Notes: a model not told the origin generated them from the letters alone. DNA of 64,000 bases from CAVQFB01 sp963711675 (GCA_963711675.1 CAVQFB010000019.1:1-64000); one strand, 5' to 3'. Shown: positions 1 through 10,306, counted from the first letter of the stretch. Translations and numbers: made by a program.

Positions 1-36
1 CTACGGGACTGAGTTGTCGTTCGCCGAAGCATTGGG

Positions 37-1491
37 CTACTTGCTTTTGGTCGCGCTCTTCGCGGCGGCGCGGGCTTCGCGATTCGCCTTAGCCCAGCCT
101 TCCTTTACGATCTGGCGGGCCGCGGCCGAGGGCCAGCGCGTCGGCAGGAACGTCGTCGGTGATGCAAGACGCGGCGCCCACGTAGGCTCCTTTGCCGATT
201 CTCACCGGCGCGACCAGCGTGTGTCGCTGCCCACAAAAACGCCATCTTCGATGATGGTTTTGTGCTTTGTTGCGCCGTCGTAGTTGCAGGTGATGGTGCC
301 GGCGCCGACGTTGACGCCGTCGCCGATGTCGGCGTCTCCGAGGTAGGTGAGGTGGTTGGCCTTGGAGCCTTTGCCCAGCTGATTTTCTTGGTCTCGACGA
401 AATTGCCGACGATGCGCGCCGTCGCCGATATCGCTGCCGGGCCGCAGGCGCGAATACGGGCCGAGGATGGCGCCGACGCCGACTGCGGGAATCGTCCATG
501 ATCGTAGCAGGGTTGAATGGTGACGTTGTCGCCGAGTTCGGAATCGTGATGACGCTGTAGGAGCCGATGCGGCAGTCGGCGCCGACACGAGTCTTGCCGA
601 GCAACTGCACGAAAGGTTCGATGACGGTGTCGGCGCCGATTTCGACGTCGCTGTCGATGACGCAGGTTTGCGGAAAGAAAATGGTTACGCCCTCGGCCAT
701 GAGCGCGCTGGCATTTGGCGAGGCGCAGACTGGGCGTCGATGTCGGCAAGTTCGGCGCGCGTGTTGCTGCCGAGAACCTCGGTCGCGTCGCGGTCTTGAA
801 GACGACGACCTTCTCGCTGCGCCTTCGCAAGACGCCGCCATGTCGGTGAGGTAATACTCGTCGTGGGCGTTGGCGGTGGAGAGCTCGTCGATGATTCGCA
901 TAGGGCTCGGGACAGAGAAGCGTAGAAGCCGGAGTTGATTTCGCGGATTTTCTTCTGCGCAGGGGTGGCGGATTTTTCTTCGACGATCGCGTTGACTTCG
1001 TCCTTGTCGGGCCTTTACGATGACTCGGCCGTAGCCGGTCGGGTCGACAAGATCGGCGGTGAGCAGAGTCATGGCTGCTTTCTGCGCGCGGTGAAAGTCA
1101 CGCAGATTCTGGATGGTATCGGAGGTGATGAGAGGCGCGTCGCCGGAGAGGACGAAGACGTGGTCGTAGGCGCGAAGGGCTCGCGGGCGGCCATGAGCGC
1201 ATGGCCAGTGCCGCGCTGTTCGGCCTGCAAAACGAAGTTGACGCCGGTGTCGGGACGGCCTCGCGAACGCGGTCGGCTTCGTGGCCGACGATGACTAAAT
1301 ATCCTGCGCGGGCACGACTTGGCGGGCGGTGCGATTACGTGCGCCAGCATCGGCTTGCCCCCGACTCATGTGCAGGACTTGGGATGCTTGGACTTCAGCC
1401 GAGTGCCTTTGCCCGCCGCCATGATGGCGATGGCAATCCGGGGAGCATTTTCACTTGCAAGTGGAGAAGGGGAGTTTTTCGCGCTTGGCAT
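37..1491 (-). pseudogene. glmU: Bifunctional UDP-GlcNAc pyrophosphorylase / GlcN-1-P acetyltransferase, frameshifted in this sequence
   Basis: Cytoplasmic enzyme that acetylates glucosamine-1-phosphate and uridylylates it to UDP-GlcNAc for peptidoglycan and LPS. The N-terminal signature MAAGKGTRLKS-KHPK is readable from an ATG at 1491, followed in other frames by FVLQAEQRGTGHALMAA, the loop DEYYLTDMA, then left-handed beta-helix hexapeptides (for example ADIGDGVNVGAGTITCNYDG) and a basic C-terminus ending at a TAG at 37-39. Total span of about 485 codons fits a full-length GlmU (about 455-480). At least six frame changes are needed, yet motifs are undamaged, so I read this as sequencing or assembly indels rather than a dead gene. 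It follows yvcK on the same strand, its start overlapping the end of yvcK. Confidence 0.85.
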
Positions 1492-2605
1492 TCGTCTCAA
1501 TATACCGCGAGCCTAATGGCGGGGTTAGCGGTGTGATGAGGAGCGTGACGCCGCCGGTGTATTGCGTGATCAATTGCAGCAGATCGCGGGCGACGCGGTC
1601 GGTGGCGTGGCGGGCTACGTTGCATCTTCGAGCAGATAGTCGCCGAGACCGGACAGATGCCAAGCTCTCGATGGCGTCGAGATCGGCCTCATTTGGGAGC
1701 CGCTCCTTCGAGCGCGTATTTGGCTCTTAGCTCTTCAGAAGCCGGAGCCCGATTGATCAGGGCGTAGTCGAAGAGTCGGGCCTGGGCATGGCGATTAAGG
1801 GCGCGGATGTGGTCGGCGGCGGTCAAACCCAGACTTTCGTTAGCCTGAGTCATCAGATTGCAAAGAAGACCTTGACGGCGTTCGAGTTCACGATCGCCTG
1901 GGGGATGCCGTGGACCAGAAGGTTAGGAATCAGACTGGTAAACAGCGATCCGGGGCCGACGGTGATGAGGTCCGCCGCGGCAATGGCTTCGAGGGTCTGT
2001 GGCAGGGGCTGGACGTCAGGCGGAACCAGAGAAAGCTCCTTGATCCGGCCCTTGCTGGCGGTGATTTTGGTTTCGCCGCGAACGCGTCGAGCCGTCTTCC
2101 ATCTCGGCTTCGAGTTCGACGCTGGACGTGGTGGCCGGGAAAATGTGGCCGCGGGTAAGAAGAATCTCGGAGGACAGGCGGACGGCTTCGGCGAAATCTC
2201 CGGTGATGGAAGTCAGGGCGGCCAGGAAAAGATTGCCGAAGCTGTGTCCTTCCAGGCCGGAGCCCTTTGCAAAGCGATGCTGAAACAGCTTGGAGAGGAG
2301 GGCCTCGTCTTGCGAGAGAGCGACCACGCAGTTGCGTATGTCGCCCGGGGGCAGCATGTTGAACTCTTTGCGCAGCCGGCCGCTGGAGCCACCGTCGTCG
2401 CTGACCGTGACCACGGCACAGAGTTCGCCAATCACAGGCTCGCCGGGTTTGACCAGGTAGGGCCCGGCTGCGGAGAGACGTAGCGCTTCAGGCCCTTCAG
2501 GAGAGTGGACAGACCGGTGCCGCCGCCAATGGCGACGACGCGTAACGATCCGCTTGCTGGTTTCCTTTCCCGCGCAGGATCCCCGGGACGTTGCTGCGGA
2601 CTCAT
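1451..2605 (-). pseudogene. yvcK: YvcK / gluconeogenesis factor family protein (CofD-like), frameshifted in this sequence
   Basis: YvcK proteins have a CofD-like fold, bind UDP-sugars and affect morphogenesis and carbon flux. The start ATG at 2605 leads into VVAIGGGTGLSTLLKGLKRY, then after a frame change VTVSDDGGSSGRLRKEF, LPPGDIRNCVVALSQDE and GLEGHSFGNLFLAALTSITG, all hallmarks of the family. Further frame changes occur towards the C-terminus; the readable tail (DLLQLITQYTGG) runs to a TGA at 1451, overlapping the glmU start by about 40 bp. The ATG lies 8 bp after the TPR gene stop, so TPR - yvcK - glmU looks like one operon. The C-terminal boundary is uncertain because of the frameshifts. 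Confidence 0.85.
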
Positions 2606-2613
2606 GGATTTCC

Positions 2614-3186
2614 TTAGCGATCGATTTCGGAGTGGTCTTCCTCGGAGGGAGTCTCCGCACCCGGGTCGGGATACAAGAGCTCGGTAAAGCGAGGGTCCTC
2701 CGCCAGGTTCTGGAAATCAGAATCGTTGCGAGCCTGGAAACGCAGGGCCGGGTTTTGCCGAATCGCGTCGTCGAGGTGCTTGAGGGAATCTTCGACGTGC
2801 CCGGTAAGGCAGTTAAGCGCCGCCAAGCCGTACAGAACATAGTCCGAGTTGGGGGACTGCTTGAGCAGTTTATCGAGATGCTCACGTGCTCCGACGTAGT
2901 CACCCAGATTCATGAGGGACACCGCGAAGTCGTAATGCTCCTCGGGGCTCTTAAACTGGGTCGCTACCCTATCCAGGTGCTGGTTGCAAGTGTTGAGGTG
3001 AACCGAGGCGCGATCCGCCAGTTCCTTGCTCGGCCCGCCAACGACCTTCTGGAGGAAAGACCTCGCCTTGTCGAACTTGTGTTCCTGCATGGCGCGCAAT
3101 CCGGATTCATAGCTCTGGATGGACTGCGCCACACGGGGGTCGTCGGCGAAAGACTTCTTGTTAGTCGTGGTTGCTTTTTGTGCCAT
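2614..3186 (-). CDS. TPR-repeat protein
   Basis: About 190 residues beginning MAQKATTTNKKSF; this ATG was preferred to upstream in-frame codons because GGAAGAG lies about 10 nt before it. No signal peptide is seen. Tetratricopeptide-like helices are visible (SPEEHYDFAVSLMNLGDYVG, SDYVLYGLAALNCLTG), ending with a 'NLAEDPRF' turn typical of bacterial TPR proteins. It probably acts as a cytoplasmic protein-protein scaffold; partner unknown. It is the first gene of the operon leading into yvcK and glmU, which suggests a link to cell-envelope precursor metabolism, but that is context only. Confidence 0.75.
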   Translation of the reverse strand: MAQKATTTNKKSFADDPRVAQSIQSYESGLRAMQEHKFDKARSFLQKVVGGPSKELADRASVHLNTCNQHLDRVATQFKSPEEHYDFAVSLMNLGDYVGAREHLDKLLKQSPNSDYVLYGLAALNCLTGHVEDSLKHLDDAIRQNPALRFQARNDSDFQNLAEDPRFTELLYPDPGAETPSEEDHSEIDR

Positions 3187-3437
3187 CTGCAAAACTCTTC
3201 CAGTACTCTTCGTAACTGCTCCTTTTTCTGTCGTTTGGTCGGAGGTAGTTAGACTCCCACTGCACAACTCCCGGGGACTACTTCACGTTCCAGCGACCGC
3301 ATCGAAGGTAAGCGCAAAAGCTGTTTGGGGAGTGGCGGTCGATACAAAGCACTTTCAGCAGTTTATACGCGCCCCGCCGGGGTGCGTCAACTCGGCCTCG
3401 AACCCGGGTTCTACCAAAGATTCTGCGAGGACGGGCG

Positions 3438-3899
3438 TCAGTTGATGGAAGCGGCGGTTTGCAGATCCACTTGCTTCCACTCCCCCTTTATGATGCCCCG
3501 GCGTATCTGAACCGCGGTCTTGCCCTTCTGATGCTGGGTGTAGCTGTAATAGAGTTCCTTCAGGCATGTCGCGCACTGAGCGCCATGCGTGTTCTCAAAG
3601 CAGCTGTGCAAGCTGTTGTGGCCCATGCGATCGCAATAGCAGTAGCAAGGCTGCTGATGGAGCACCACCGGAATCTTTGCCGCCAACTCGTAGGCGTGGG
3701 TCTGATAAGGATACTGTGCATTATCGGCCCAAAGCTGTTCCTTGGAGAGGATGGCGGGCAATTTCGTGCCCTTGGGCGGGGGCCCGGCGTTATAGGCCGG
3801 CACCGCTCCCTGTTGCTCCTCCTGGGACGATGACCACTGCACTGTCATAAGCATGGTGAGGCCAAACAGCAGCACCAGAATTGCTCCACGTTTGAACAT
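3438..3899 (-). CDS. Secreted PCYCGC-motif family protein
   Basis: A 153-residue protein with an N-terminal signal or anchor (residues 1-25, hydrophobic LVLLFGLTMLM after a basic start). The mature part holds PCYCYCDR (Cys85, 87, 89) followed by GHNSLHSCFE (Cys100) and GAQCATC (Cys109, 112), matching the PCYCGC-motif family (PF13798 type), thought to be extracytoplasmic and of unknown biochemical role; the His/Cys pattern suggests metal or cluster binding. It stands alone on the minus strand, divergent from lepB. Confidence 0.7.
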   Translation of the reverse strand: MFKRGAILVLLFGLTMLMTVQWSSSQEEQQGAVPAYNAGPPPKGTKLPAILSKEQLWADNAQYPYQTHAYELAAKIPVVLHQQPCYCYCDRMGHNSLHSCFENTHGAQCATCLKELYYSYTQHQKGKTAVQIRRGIIKGEWKQVDLQTAASIN

Positions 3900-4201
3900 A
3901 CGAGTCCTCGGTTCAGCTATTGTAACCTGAGTTGGCGGACCGAGGGAGTCAGGGGAACCAGCGAGTTAGCCTCGCAGAGGCCGGATTTCGGCGGTTTTCG
4001 ATGCTATGCACCGGAAATAGTGCACTATGCAGGAAATAGGTAGTAGGTTAATTTGGCAGAATCCGCGCCAGATCCCTCGCCCCGCTGGAGAAAACGCTGG
4101 GCGTCGGGATGACAATTGATACTAACGATGAACAGACTGACCCACCACCGGTAAATAGCGACCTTCAATCGGCCAATCCGATCCATATACAATGAGAACT
4201 C
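3900..4201. other. Intergenic region between divergent genes
   Basis: About 300 bp without a credible gene. It holds the putative lepB promoter at its right end and an imperfect direct repeat, CTATGCACCGGAAATAG (4004-4020) and CTATGCAGGAAATAG (4025-4039), 21 bp apart. On the minus strand TTACAAT just upstream of the 3899 start may be a -10 element for the secreted protein. Nothing else was recognised. Confidence 0.5.
4164..4193 (+). promoter_or_regulatory. Putative lepB promoter
   Basis: TTCAAT (4164-4169), 18-bp spacer, TACAAT (4188-4193). The -10 box ends 8 nt before the ATG, so transcription would begin almost at the start codon (leaderless or nearly so). Confidence 0.4.
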
Positions 4202-4786
4202 ATGCTCGACACCAGTAATCCGGTCGACAACATAGAGGCGGGGGCTAGCCCAACGCCACGGCGCCCGCAGCGAGCGGTGCCAATTCTTACGGTCTGGCTG
4301 CGGGACCTGATCATTTCGCTCGCGATCTCCGCGTTCATCATCATCTTCCTTTACCAGCCCGTGAAGGTGGAAGGCACGAGCATGATGCCCTCGCTGGACG
4401 ATCAGGAGCGCATCTTCGTCAACAAGTTTGTGTACCGATTGGAGCCGATTCAGCGCGGCGACATCGTGGTGTTCCGTTATCCGCGGGATCCCTCGAAGAG
4501 CTATATCAAGCGCGTGATCGGTCTCGCGGGCGATCATATTCGGATCGTCGCCGGACAGGTTTTCGTGAACAACCGGCCGCTCGAAGAGGACTACGTCCCG
4601 TCGGAGTATGACGATCTTCGCACTTACGGCGAAGTGACCGTGCCAGCAAACTCCTACTATGTCTTGGGGGACCACCGCACCATGTCGAATGACAGCCGCG
4701 ATTTTGGGCCGGTGAACCAAGTCTATATCTATGGTAAGGCGGTGTTCGGATATTGGCCAATGGACAAGCTGGGAAGATTGCGGTAG
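4202..4786 (+). CDS. lepB: Signal peptidase I
   Basis: Membrane-bound serine protease that removes signal peptides from exported preproteins (family S26). 194 residues: cytoplasmic N-terminus, one transmembrane helix at about 33-51, then box B VEGTSMMPSL with catalytic Ser60 and box D YIKRVIGLAGD with the general base Lys103, and the C-terminal box GDHRTMSNDSRDFGPV. Length is normal for short bacterial SPase I enzymes with one N-terminal anchor. Confidence 0.93.
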   Translation: MLDTSNPVDNIEAGASPTPRRPQRAVPILTVWLRDLIISLAISAFIIIFLYQPVKVEGTSMMPSLDDQERIFVNKFVYRLEPIQRGDIVVFRYPRDPSKSYIKRVIGLAGDHIRIVAGQVFVNNRPLEEDYVPSEYDDLRTYGEVTVPANSYYVLGDHRTMSNDSRDFGPVNQVYIYGKAVFGYWPMDKLGRLR

Positions 4787-4793
4787 CAGTTTC

Positions 4794-4828
4794 AGTTTCC
4801 AGTTGCTGGTACCTAGTACCCAGAACTC
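4794..4828. repeat. Degenerate 7-bp repeat array upstream of carA
   Basis: Five consecutive heptads in register: AGTTTCC, AGTTGCT, GGTACCT, AGTACCC, AGAACTC, beginning 8 bp after the lepB stop. It combines units of the two families seen at 13677, 20274 (AGTACCT type) and 15204 (AGTTTCx type). Confidence 0.6.
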
Positions 4829-4958
4829 AAATCACGCGATTCGCTCGTGGAACAATTTGCAAAGCTGATGTCAAAGATCCGTTTTATCCACAGCGGAATG
4901 GCTTGGCCACGCATTGCATCCCTGATAAGATTCATAAAATCCACTCCCTGGAGCAGGA

Positions 4959-6092
4959 ATGCAGGCAATCCTTGCGCTGGAAGACGGGCGCGTCTTCCGA
5001 GGCAAAGGTTACGGCGCCAAAGGCGAATGTTACGGCGAAGTCGTTTTTAATACTTCCATTACCGGCTACCAGGAAATCTTCACCGATCCTTCCTACACCG
5101 GCCAGATCGTAGTTCTCACCAACCCCGAGATCGGGAATTACGGTACCAATCCCGAAGACAATGAAGCGGTGCGGCCCTATATCGAAGGGCTGATCGTCCG
5201 CGAGTTTTCCAAAGTCAGCTCAAACTGGCGCTCGCAGCAAGTCGCGGAAGAGTACCTGGAACAATTCAGGATTCCGGTGCTGGCGGAGATTGACACGCGC
5301 GCGCTGGTACGCCACCTGCGCGACCATGGCGTGATGCGCGGAGTGATCTCGACCATAGAAAGCGATACCGAGAAGCTGGTGGCAAAGGCGCTTTCGATCC
5401 CGAAAATGGATGGGACGGATCTGGCGCGAATCGTGACCACCAAGCATCCTTATGTGTGGGAAGTGGGCGAGCGCTCTCACGAGCCGGTGCAGGTGGTAGG
5501 CGTGAAGGATGAGCCGGCGAAATTCCACGTAGTGGCGTATGACTTCGGGATTAAGCAGAACATTCTGCGCAAGCTGCGCGGCGAGGGATGCAAGGTCACG
5601 GTAGTGCCCGCGGAGACGAACGCCGAGGATGTGCTGGCGATGAAGCCAGACGGGGTGTTTCTCTCCAACGGGCCGGGGGATCCGGAGCCGTGCACCTACG
5701 CGGTCGACAACATCCGGCGACTGATGGGACGGCAGCCGATCTTTGGAATTTGCCTGGGGCACCAGCTGACCGGGATTGCGCTCGGCGGGAAGACGTTCAA
5801 GCTGAAGTTTGGGCATCACGGCGGGAATCATCCGGTGAAGCAGCTGAAGAGCGGCAAGGTTGAGATCACGGCTCACAACCACAATTTCGCCGTCGATCCG
5901 GATTCGTTGCCGCAGAGCGAAGTCGAGCTGACGCACATGGACCTGAACGATTCGACGCTGGAAGGACTGCGGCACCGGAACCTGCCGCTGTTCAGCGTGC
6001 AATACCATCCGGAAGCATCGCCGGGGCCGCACGACTCGCATTATCTGTTCAAGGATTTTGTGAAGATGATGGAGGAGTACAAGGGCGCATGA
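4959..6092 (+). CDS. carA: Carbamoyl-phosphate synthase small subunit (glutaminase)
   Basis: Hydrolyses glutamine and delivers ammonia to CarB for carbamoyl phosphate, feeding arginine and pyrimidine synthesis. 377 residues, normal length. The N-terminal CPSase domain (GECYGEVVFNTSITGYQEI) is followed by a class I glutamine amidotransferase domain from about residue 190 with the nucleophile Cys265 in GICLGHQ and the His350/Glu352 pair in VQYHPEASPGPHD. The ATG is preceded by GGAGCAGGA. The stop overlaps the start of the next gene (ATGA), and carB follows it, so the three genes are likely co-transcribed. Confidence 0.96.
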   Translation: MQAILALEDGRVFRGKGYGAKGECYGEVVFNTSITGYQEIFTDPSYTGQIVVLTNPEIGNYGTNPEDNEAVRPYIEGLIVREFSKVSSNWRSQQVAEEYLEQFRIPVLAEIDTRALVRHLRDHGVMRGVISTIESDTEKLVAKALSIPKMDGTDLARIVTTKHPYVWEVGERSHEPVQVVGVKDEPAKFHVVAYDFGIKQNILRKLRGEGCKVTVVPAETNAEDVLAMKPDGVFLSNGPGDPEPCTYAVDNIRRLMGRQPIFGICLGHQLTGIALGGKTFKLKFGHHGGNHPVKQLKSGKVEITAHNHNFAVDPDSLPQSEVELTHMDLNDSTLEGLRHRNLPLFSVQYHPEASPGPHDSHYLFKDFVKMMEEYKGA

Positions 6093-6763
6093 CGGCGGCT
6101 AGCGCGCAGATGCAGCGACGTGCGGTAAGTGAGCATGCGACGGCTGTTGCCGATCTCCGCGTAAACATCGGCTGCGGAATTGCGGTCGCCGAGGGTTGGT
6201 GGAATGTCGATAATTCGCCGACGATTCTGCTGTCTCGACTAAAGGTAGGGAAGCGCCTTCTGGGAGTGCCGGATTGGCCGTCGAATGTCCACCGGCACGA
6301 TGTTTTGAAGGGGTTGCCGTTTGCGGATGGGACGGTCAGCTACATTTACTCCTCGCACACTTTCGAGCACTTTACGTTTGAGCAGTCGCTGTCGTTAGCC
6401 AGGGAATGCTGGCGGGTGTTACAGTCGGGCGGCGTTTTGCGGATCGCCGTGCCGGATCTCGAGTTGATGATTCGGGACTACCAGAGAGATCCTGATCCGT
6501 TGGCCTCGCACAAGTTTGTGGAGCGTCTGGAACTTCTGCATAACTGGCGCGACGCGTTGCACCCCGGGAATCACCATAGCCAGATGTTCGACAGCCGTTC
6601 CCTCACGGAACTATTACGCCAGGCTGGATTTCCGGCAGCGAAGAAGTGCAGTTTCGCGGAGAGCCGGATTCCTGACATCTTGAGCGTGGAACTGGAGAGC
6701 CGACGGCGGGAGAGTCTGTATGTCGAAGGAGAGAAGACGGAGGGGATGAATTCGGGAAGGTGA
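6089..6763 (+). CDS. Class I SAM-dependent methyltransferase
   Basis: 224 residues with a Rossmann methyltransferase core: motif I LRVNIGCGIAVAEGWWNVD, an acidic residue after strand 2, GLPFADGTVSYIYSSHTFEHF, and LARECWRVLQSGGVLRIAVPD (post-motif typical of the Methyltransf_11 type). The substrate cannot be told; the closest general resemblance is to predicted methyltransferases found near sugar and cell-surface genes. It is translationally coupled to carA by a 4-bp ATGA overlap and lies between carA and carB, an unusual place. Confidence 0.75.
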   Translation: MTAASAQMQRRAVSEHATAVADLRVNIGCGIAVAEGWWNVDNSPTILLSRLKVGKRLLGVPDWPSNVHRHDVLKGLPFADGTVSYIYSSHTFEHFTFEQSLSLARECWRVLQSGGVLRIAVPDLELMIRDYQRDPDPLASHKFVERLELLHNWRDALHPGNHHSQMFDSRSLTELLRQAGFPAAKKCSFAESRIPDILSVELESRRRESLYVEGEKTEGMNSGR

Positions 6764-6807
6764 AGGGGACGCTGGCCTCGTCGAACTGCAGATCCCTGCT
6801 TCTTTCC

Positions 6808-6827
6808 CCGATTCGCCAGCGAATCGG
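6808..6827. repeat. Intergenic hairpin (REP-like)
   Basis: Perfect inverted repeat CCGATTCGC-CA-GCGAATCGG followed by CGCTCGGGATGACAAAG. It sits in the 124-bp gap between the methyltransferase and carB. There is no T-run, so it is unlikely to be an intrinsic terminator; it resembles dispersed palindromes. Confidence 0.5.
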
Positions 6828-6887
6828 TTCCCTCGCTCGGGATGACAAAGTAAGGAGGAAATAATCACCTGGGAAATGGTGCAATAA

Positions 6888-9800
6888 ATGCCCAAGCGCA
6901 CTGACATTTCGAAAATTCTTATCATCGGTTCGGGGCCGATTGTGATTGGGCAGTCGGCGGAGTTCGATTACTCAGGCACGCAGGCCTGCAAAGCGCTCAA
7001 GTCCGAGGGTTACGAAGTGGTGCTGGCGAATTCCAACCCGGCCACGATCATGACCGACCCCGATGGTGCGGACCGTACCTACATCGAGCCGCTGACACGT
7101 GAGTATCTGGAGGAAATTCTTCGCATTGAGCGGGACATGTCACCCAATGTGGGTTTCGCCGTGCTGCCCACAGTTGGCGGACAGACGGCGCTCAACCTGG
7201 CGATGGAACTTTCCGACGGCGGAGTGCTCGATAAGTACAACATCCAGCTGATCGGGGCGCAAATTTCTGCGATCAAGAAGGCGGAAGACCGCCTGTTCTT
7301 CAAAGACGCGATGCAGAAGATCGGCCTCGACGTGCCGAAATCTGCGCTGGTCAACAACCTGAAAGACGGCCTTGAGTTCGCGGGCAAGATCGGGTTTCCG
7401 GTCATCATTCGTCCGTCATTCACGCTTGGCGGGACGGGTGGCGGCATCGCCTTTAATCGCGAAGAGCTGCTGGAGGTGCTGGCACGCGGGCTCGATCTTT
7501 CTCCGGTACACGAGTGCCTGATCGAAGAATCGGTGCTTGGGTGGAAAGAATATGAGCTGGAGGTGATGCGCGACACGAAAGACAACGTCATCATCATCTG
7601 CTCCATTGAAAACTTCGACCCGATGGGTGTCCATACGGGCGACTCGATCACGGTGGCGCCGATCCAAACGCTCACCGATCGTGAGTATCAGGCCATGCGC
7701 GATGCCGCGATCGCCGTGATCCGCGAAGTTGGTGTCGAGACGGGCGGATCGAATATCCAGTTTGGCGTGAATCCAGCGACCGGGCGCATGGTTGTGATCG
7801 AGATGAACCCGCGTGTTTCACGGTCGTCGGCCTTGGCGTCGAAGGCGACGGGCTTCCCGATTGCGAAGATTGCGGCGAAGCTAGCCGTGGGTTATACGCT
7901 CGACGAGATTCCCAACGACATCACGCGCAAGACGCCGGCATGCTTTGAACCGACGCTCGACTACGTAGTGGTGAAGATTCCGAAGTGGCAGTTCGAGAAG
8001 TTTCCCGGCGCCGACGAAAGCCTGGGGCCGCAGATGAAGTCGGTCGGCGAAGTGATGGCCATTGGGCGAACGTTCAAGGAAGCTCTGCTCAAGGGTGTGC
8101 GCGCGCTGGATACGGGCAAGAGGGTTGGATCAGAGAAGATCGAGCCGAAGATTCTGACGCAGCGATTGGTGACGCCACATCCGGAGCGGCTGACCTATAT
8201 CCGCTATGCCTTGCGCCAGGGATACACGGTTAAGCAGCTGGCGAAGACGACGTCGATCGACCCGTGGTTCTTGTATCAGCTCAAAGAGATTAACGACATG
8301 CAGCTGGAGCTGGAAAAGCACCCGATGGATTCGATCCCCCGGGAAGTGCTGCGCGAGGCCAAGCGCATGGGATTTTCGGACGGGCGGCTGGCGGGCGTGT
8401 GGCGGCTTAATGGAAAGGGCGCGCAACAGAAAGTTCAGCACCTGAGGAAGAAGCACGGCATTGCGGCCGTCTACAAGCGGGTGGATACGTGCGCCGCTGA
8501 ATTCGAAAGTTATACTCCTTATCTTTATTCGACCTACGAGGATGAAGACGAGGCGGCTCCTACTGCGAAGAAGAAAGTCATCATCCTGGGCAGCGGGCCG
8601 AATCGTATTGGGCAGGGAATCGAGTTCGACTACTGCTGCTGCCACGCGTCGTTCGCGCTGCGCGAAGACGGATTCGAGACGGTGATGATCAATTGCAATC
8701 CGGAAACGGTCTCGACGGACTACGACACGAGCGACCGGCTGTACTTCGAGCCGCTGACGCTGGAAGATGTGTTTGCGATCTACGAGCACGAGGCATCTTC
8801 GGGTGCGTCGGTGGGCGTGATCGTCCAGTTCGGTGGACAGACGCCGCTGAACCTGGCGCTGCCGTTAAAGCGGCTGGCGTGCCGATCATCGGAACTTCTC
8901 CTGAGTCGATCGACCTGGCGGAAGACCGCAAGCGTTTCGGCAAGCTGCTCGACGAGCTCCAGATTCCGCAGGCCCCTGGGGCGATGGTCACCTCTGTCGA
9001 AGAAGCGGTGACGGCGGCGAAAGAGATTGGCTATCCCGTGCTGGTTAGGCCGTCTTACGTGCTCGGCGGACGCGCCATGGTGATCGCCTACGATGAGGAA
9101 ACGATCGTCAAGTACATGAAGGAGGCGGTCGAGTATTCGCAGGACCGGCCGATCCTGATCGACAAATTCCTGGAAGATGCTATCGAGGTAGATGTGGACG
9201 CGCTCTCCGACGGAGAGGATGTCGTGATCGGTGGCATCATGCAGCACATTGAAGAGGCCGGCATTCACTCCGGCGATTCGTCATGCGTGCTGCCGGCAGT
9301 AGATATTCCCGAACATCTGCTGAGTCGCATGCGCGACTACACGTTTCAGCTGGCCCGCGCACTGAAGGTGATCGGGCTGATGAATATTCAGTTCGCCATC
9401 CCGCGCGCGATCAATGGCGGTTTGAAAGGGAGTGACGCGGCAGCAAAGGTTTATGTTCTGGAAGTGAATCCGCGCGCTTCGCGAACCGTGCCGTACGTCT
9501 CGAAGGCGACGGGTGTGCCGCTGGCAAAACTTGCGGCACGACTGATGACTGGCCGCAAGCTGCGCGAGTTCCTGCCGGAGAATATTGAGCGGGCCAGCGA
9601 TCTGGATACCGGCCATTGCTATTACGTGAAGTCGCCAGTATTTCCGTGGGGAAAGTTTCCTGGTGTCGATACCGTGCTGGGTCCGGAAATGCGGTCGACG
9701 GGCGAAGTGATGGGTGTGGCCGACAATTTTGGCGAGGCTTTTGCCAAGGCGCAGCTGAGCGCGGGGCAGAAACTTCCGACCGAAGGCATGGTCTTCATCA

Positions 9801-10199
9801 GCGTCACCGATCACGACAAGCCGGGAGTGGCGGAGGTGGCGAAACGGTTTGTCGACATGGGATTCAAGCTGGTAGCGACAGCCGGAACAGCGGACGTGCT
9901 TGAGAATGCCGGGTTGACGGTGGATCGGGTGTACAAGGTGAAGGAAGGCCGTCCGAACGTTGTTGACCTGATCAAGGGTGAGCGCATTCACCTGATTGTG
10001 AACACTCCGCACGGGCAGGACCCGTTCTTCGACGAGAAAGCCATTCGCCGGGCGGCCATTACAGCGACATATTCCTACGATTACGACGCTCTCCGCGGCG
10101 CGCGCAGCGGCGGAAGGCATCGCCGCTTTACAGCGGGGAGAAGTGAGAGTACAAGCTTTACAGCGACTTCATGCCGAAAGGTTGACGGCGCGACGCTGA
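6888..10199 (+). CDS. carB: Carbamoyl-phosphate synthase large subunit, two frameshifts
   Basis: Makes carbamoyl phosphate from bicarbonate, ammonia and two ATP. The two homologous halves are visible: IGSGPIVIGQSAEFDYSGTQ near the start and ILGSGPNRIGQGIEFDYCC at about residue 565, each followed by an ATP-grasp domain, and a C-terminal MGS-like allosteric domain (VFISVTDHDKPGVAEVAKRF). Reading must shift at about 8868-8875 (LNLALPLK to AAGVPIIGTSPESIDLAEDR; one base apparently lost) and again near 10066, after which the tail continues as HIPTITTLSAARAAAEGIAAL to a TGA at 10197-10199. With both shifts the product is about 1,104 residues, the normal CarB length. Likely sequencing indels. Confidence 0.92.
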
Positions 10200-10306
10200 A
10201 GAGGTCCTGTTCCGCGAAATGCATTCCTGCTTGTAAACAACCTCGGGCCCCGAAGGAATGCCGGCCCCAAACCCCGTCATAGGAAATTTCAATCGAGGTG
10301 CTTGCT

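Noticed and set aside
89..1072. A long continuous minus-strand protein covering glmU
   Set aside because: It contains only short fragments of GlmU separated by out-of-frame Arg-rich sequence, so it is a frameshift composite.
3380..3440. A tRNA-like stretch (T-arm-like GGTTCGAGGCC on the minus strand)
   Set aside because: No acceptor or anticodon stem can be built around it.
4025..4720. Minus-strand gene opposite lepB
   Set aside because: No recognisable domain, His/Arg-rich composition, and the plus strand encodes an intact signal peptidase.
5220..6041. Antisense reading frame opposite carA
   Set aside because: Arg/His/Leu-rich shadow of a well-conserved gene.
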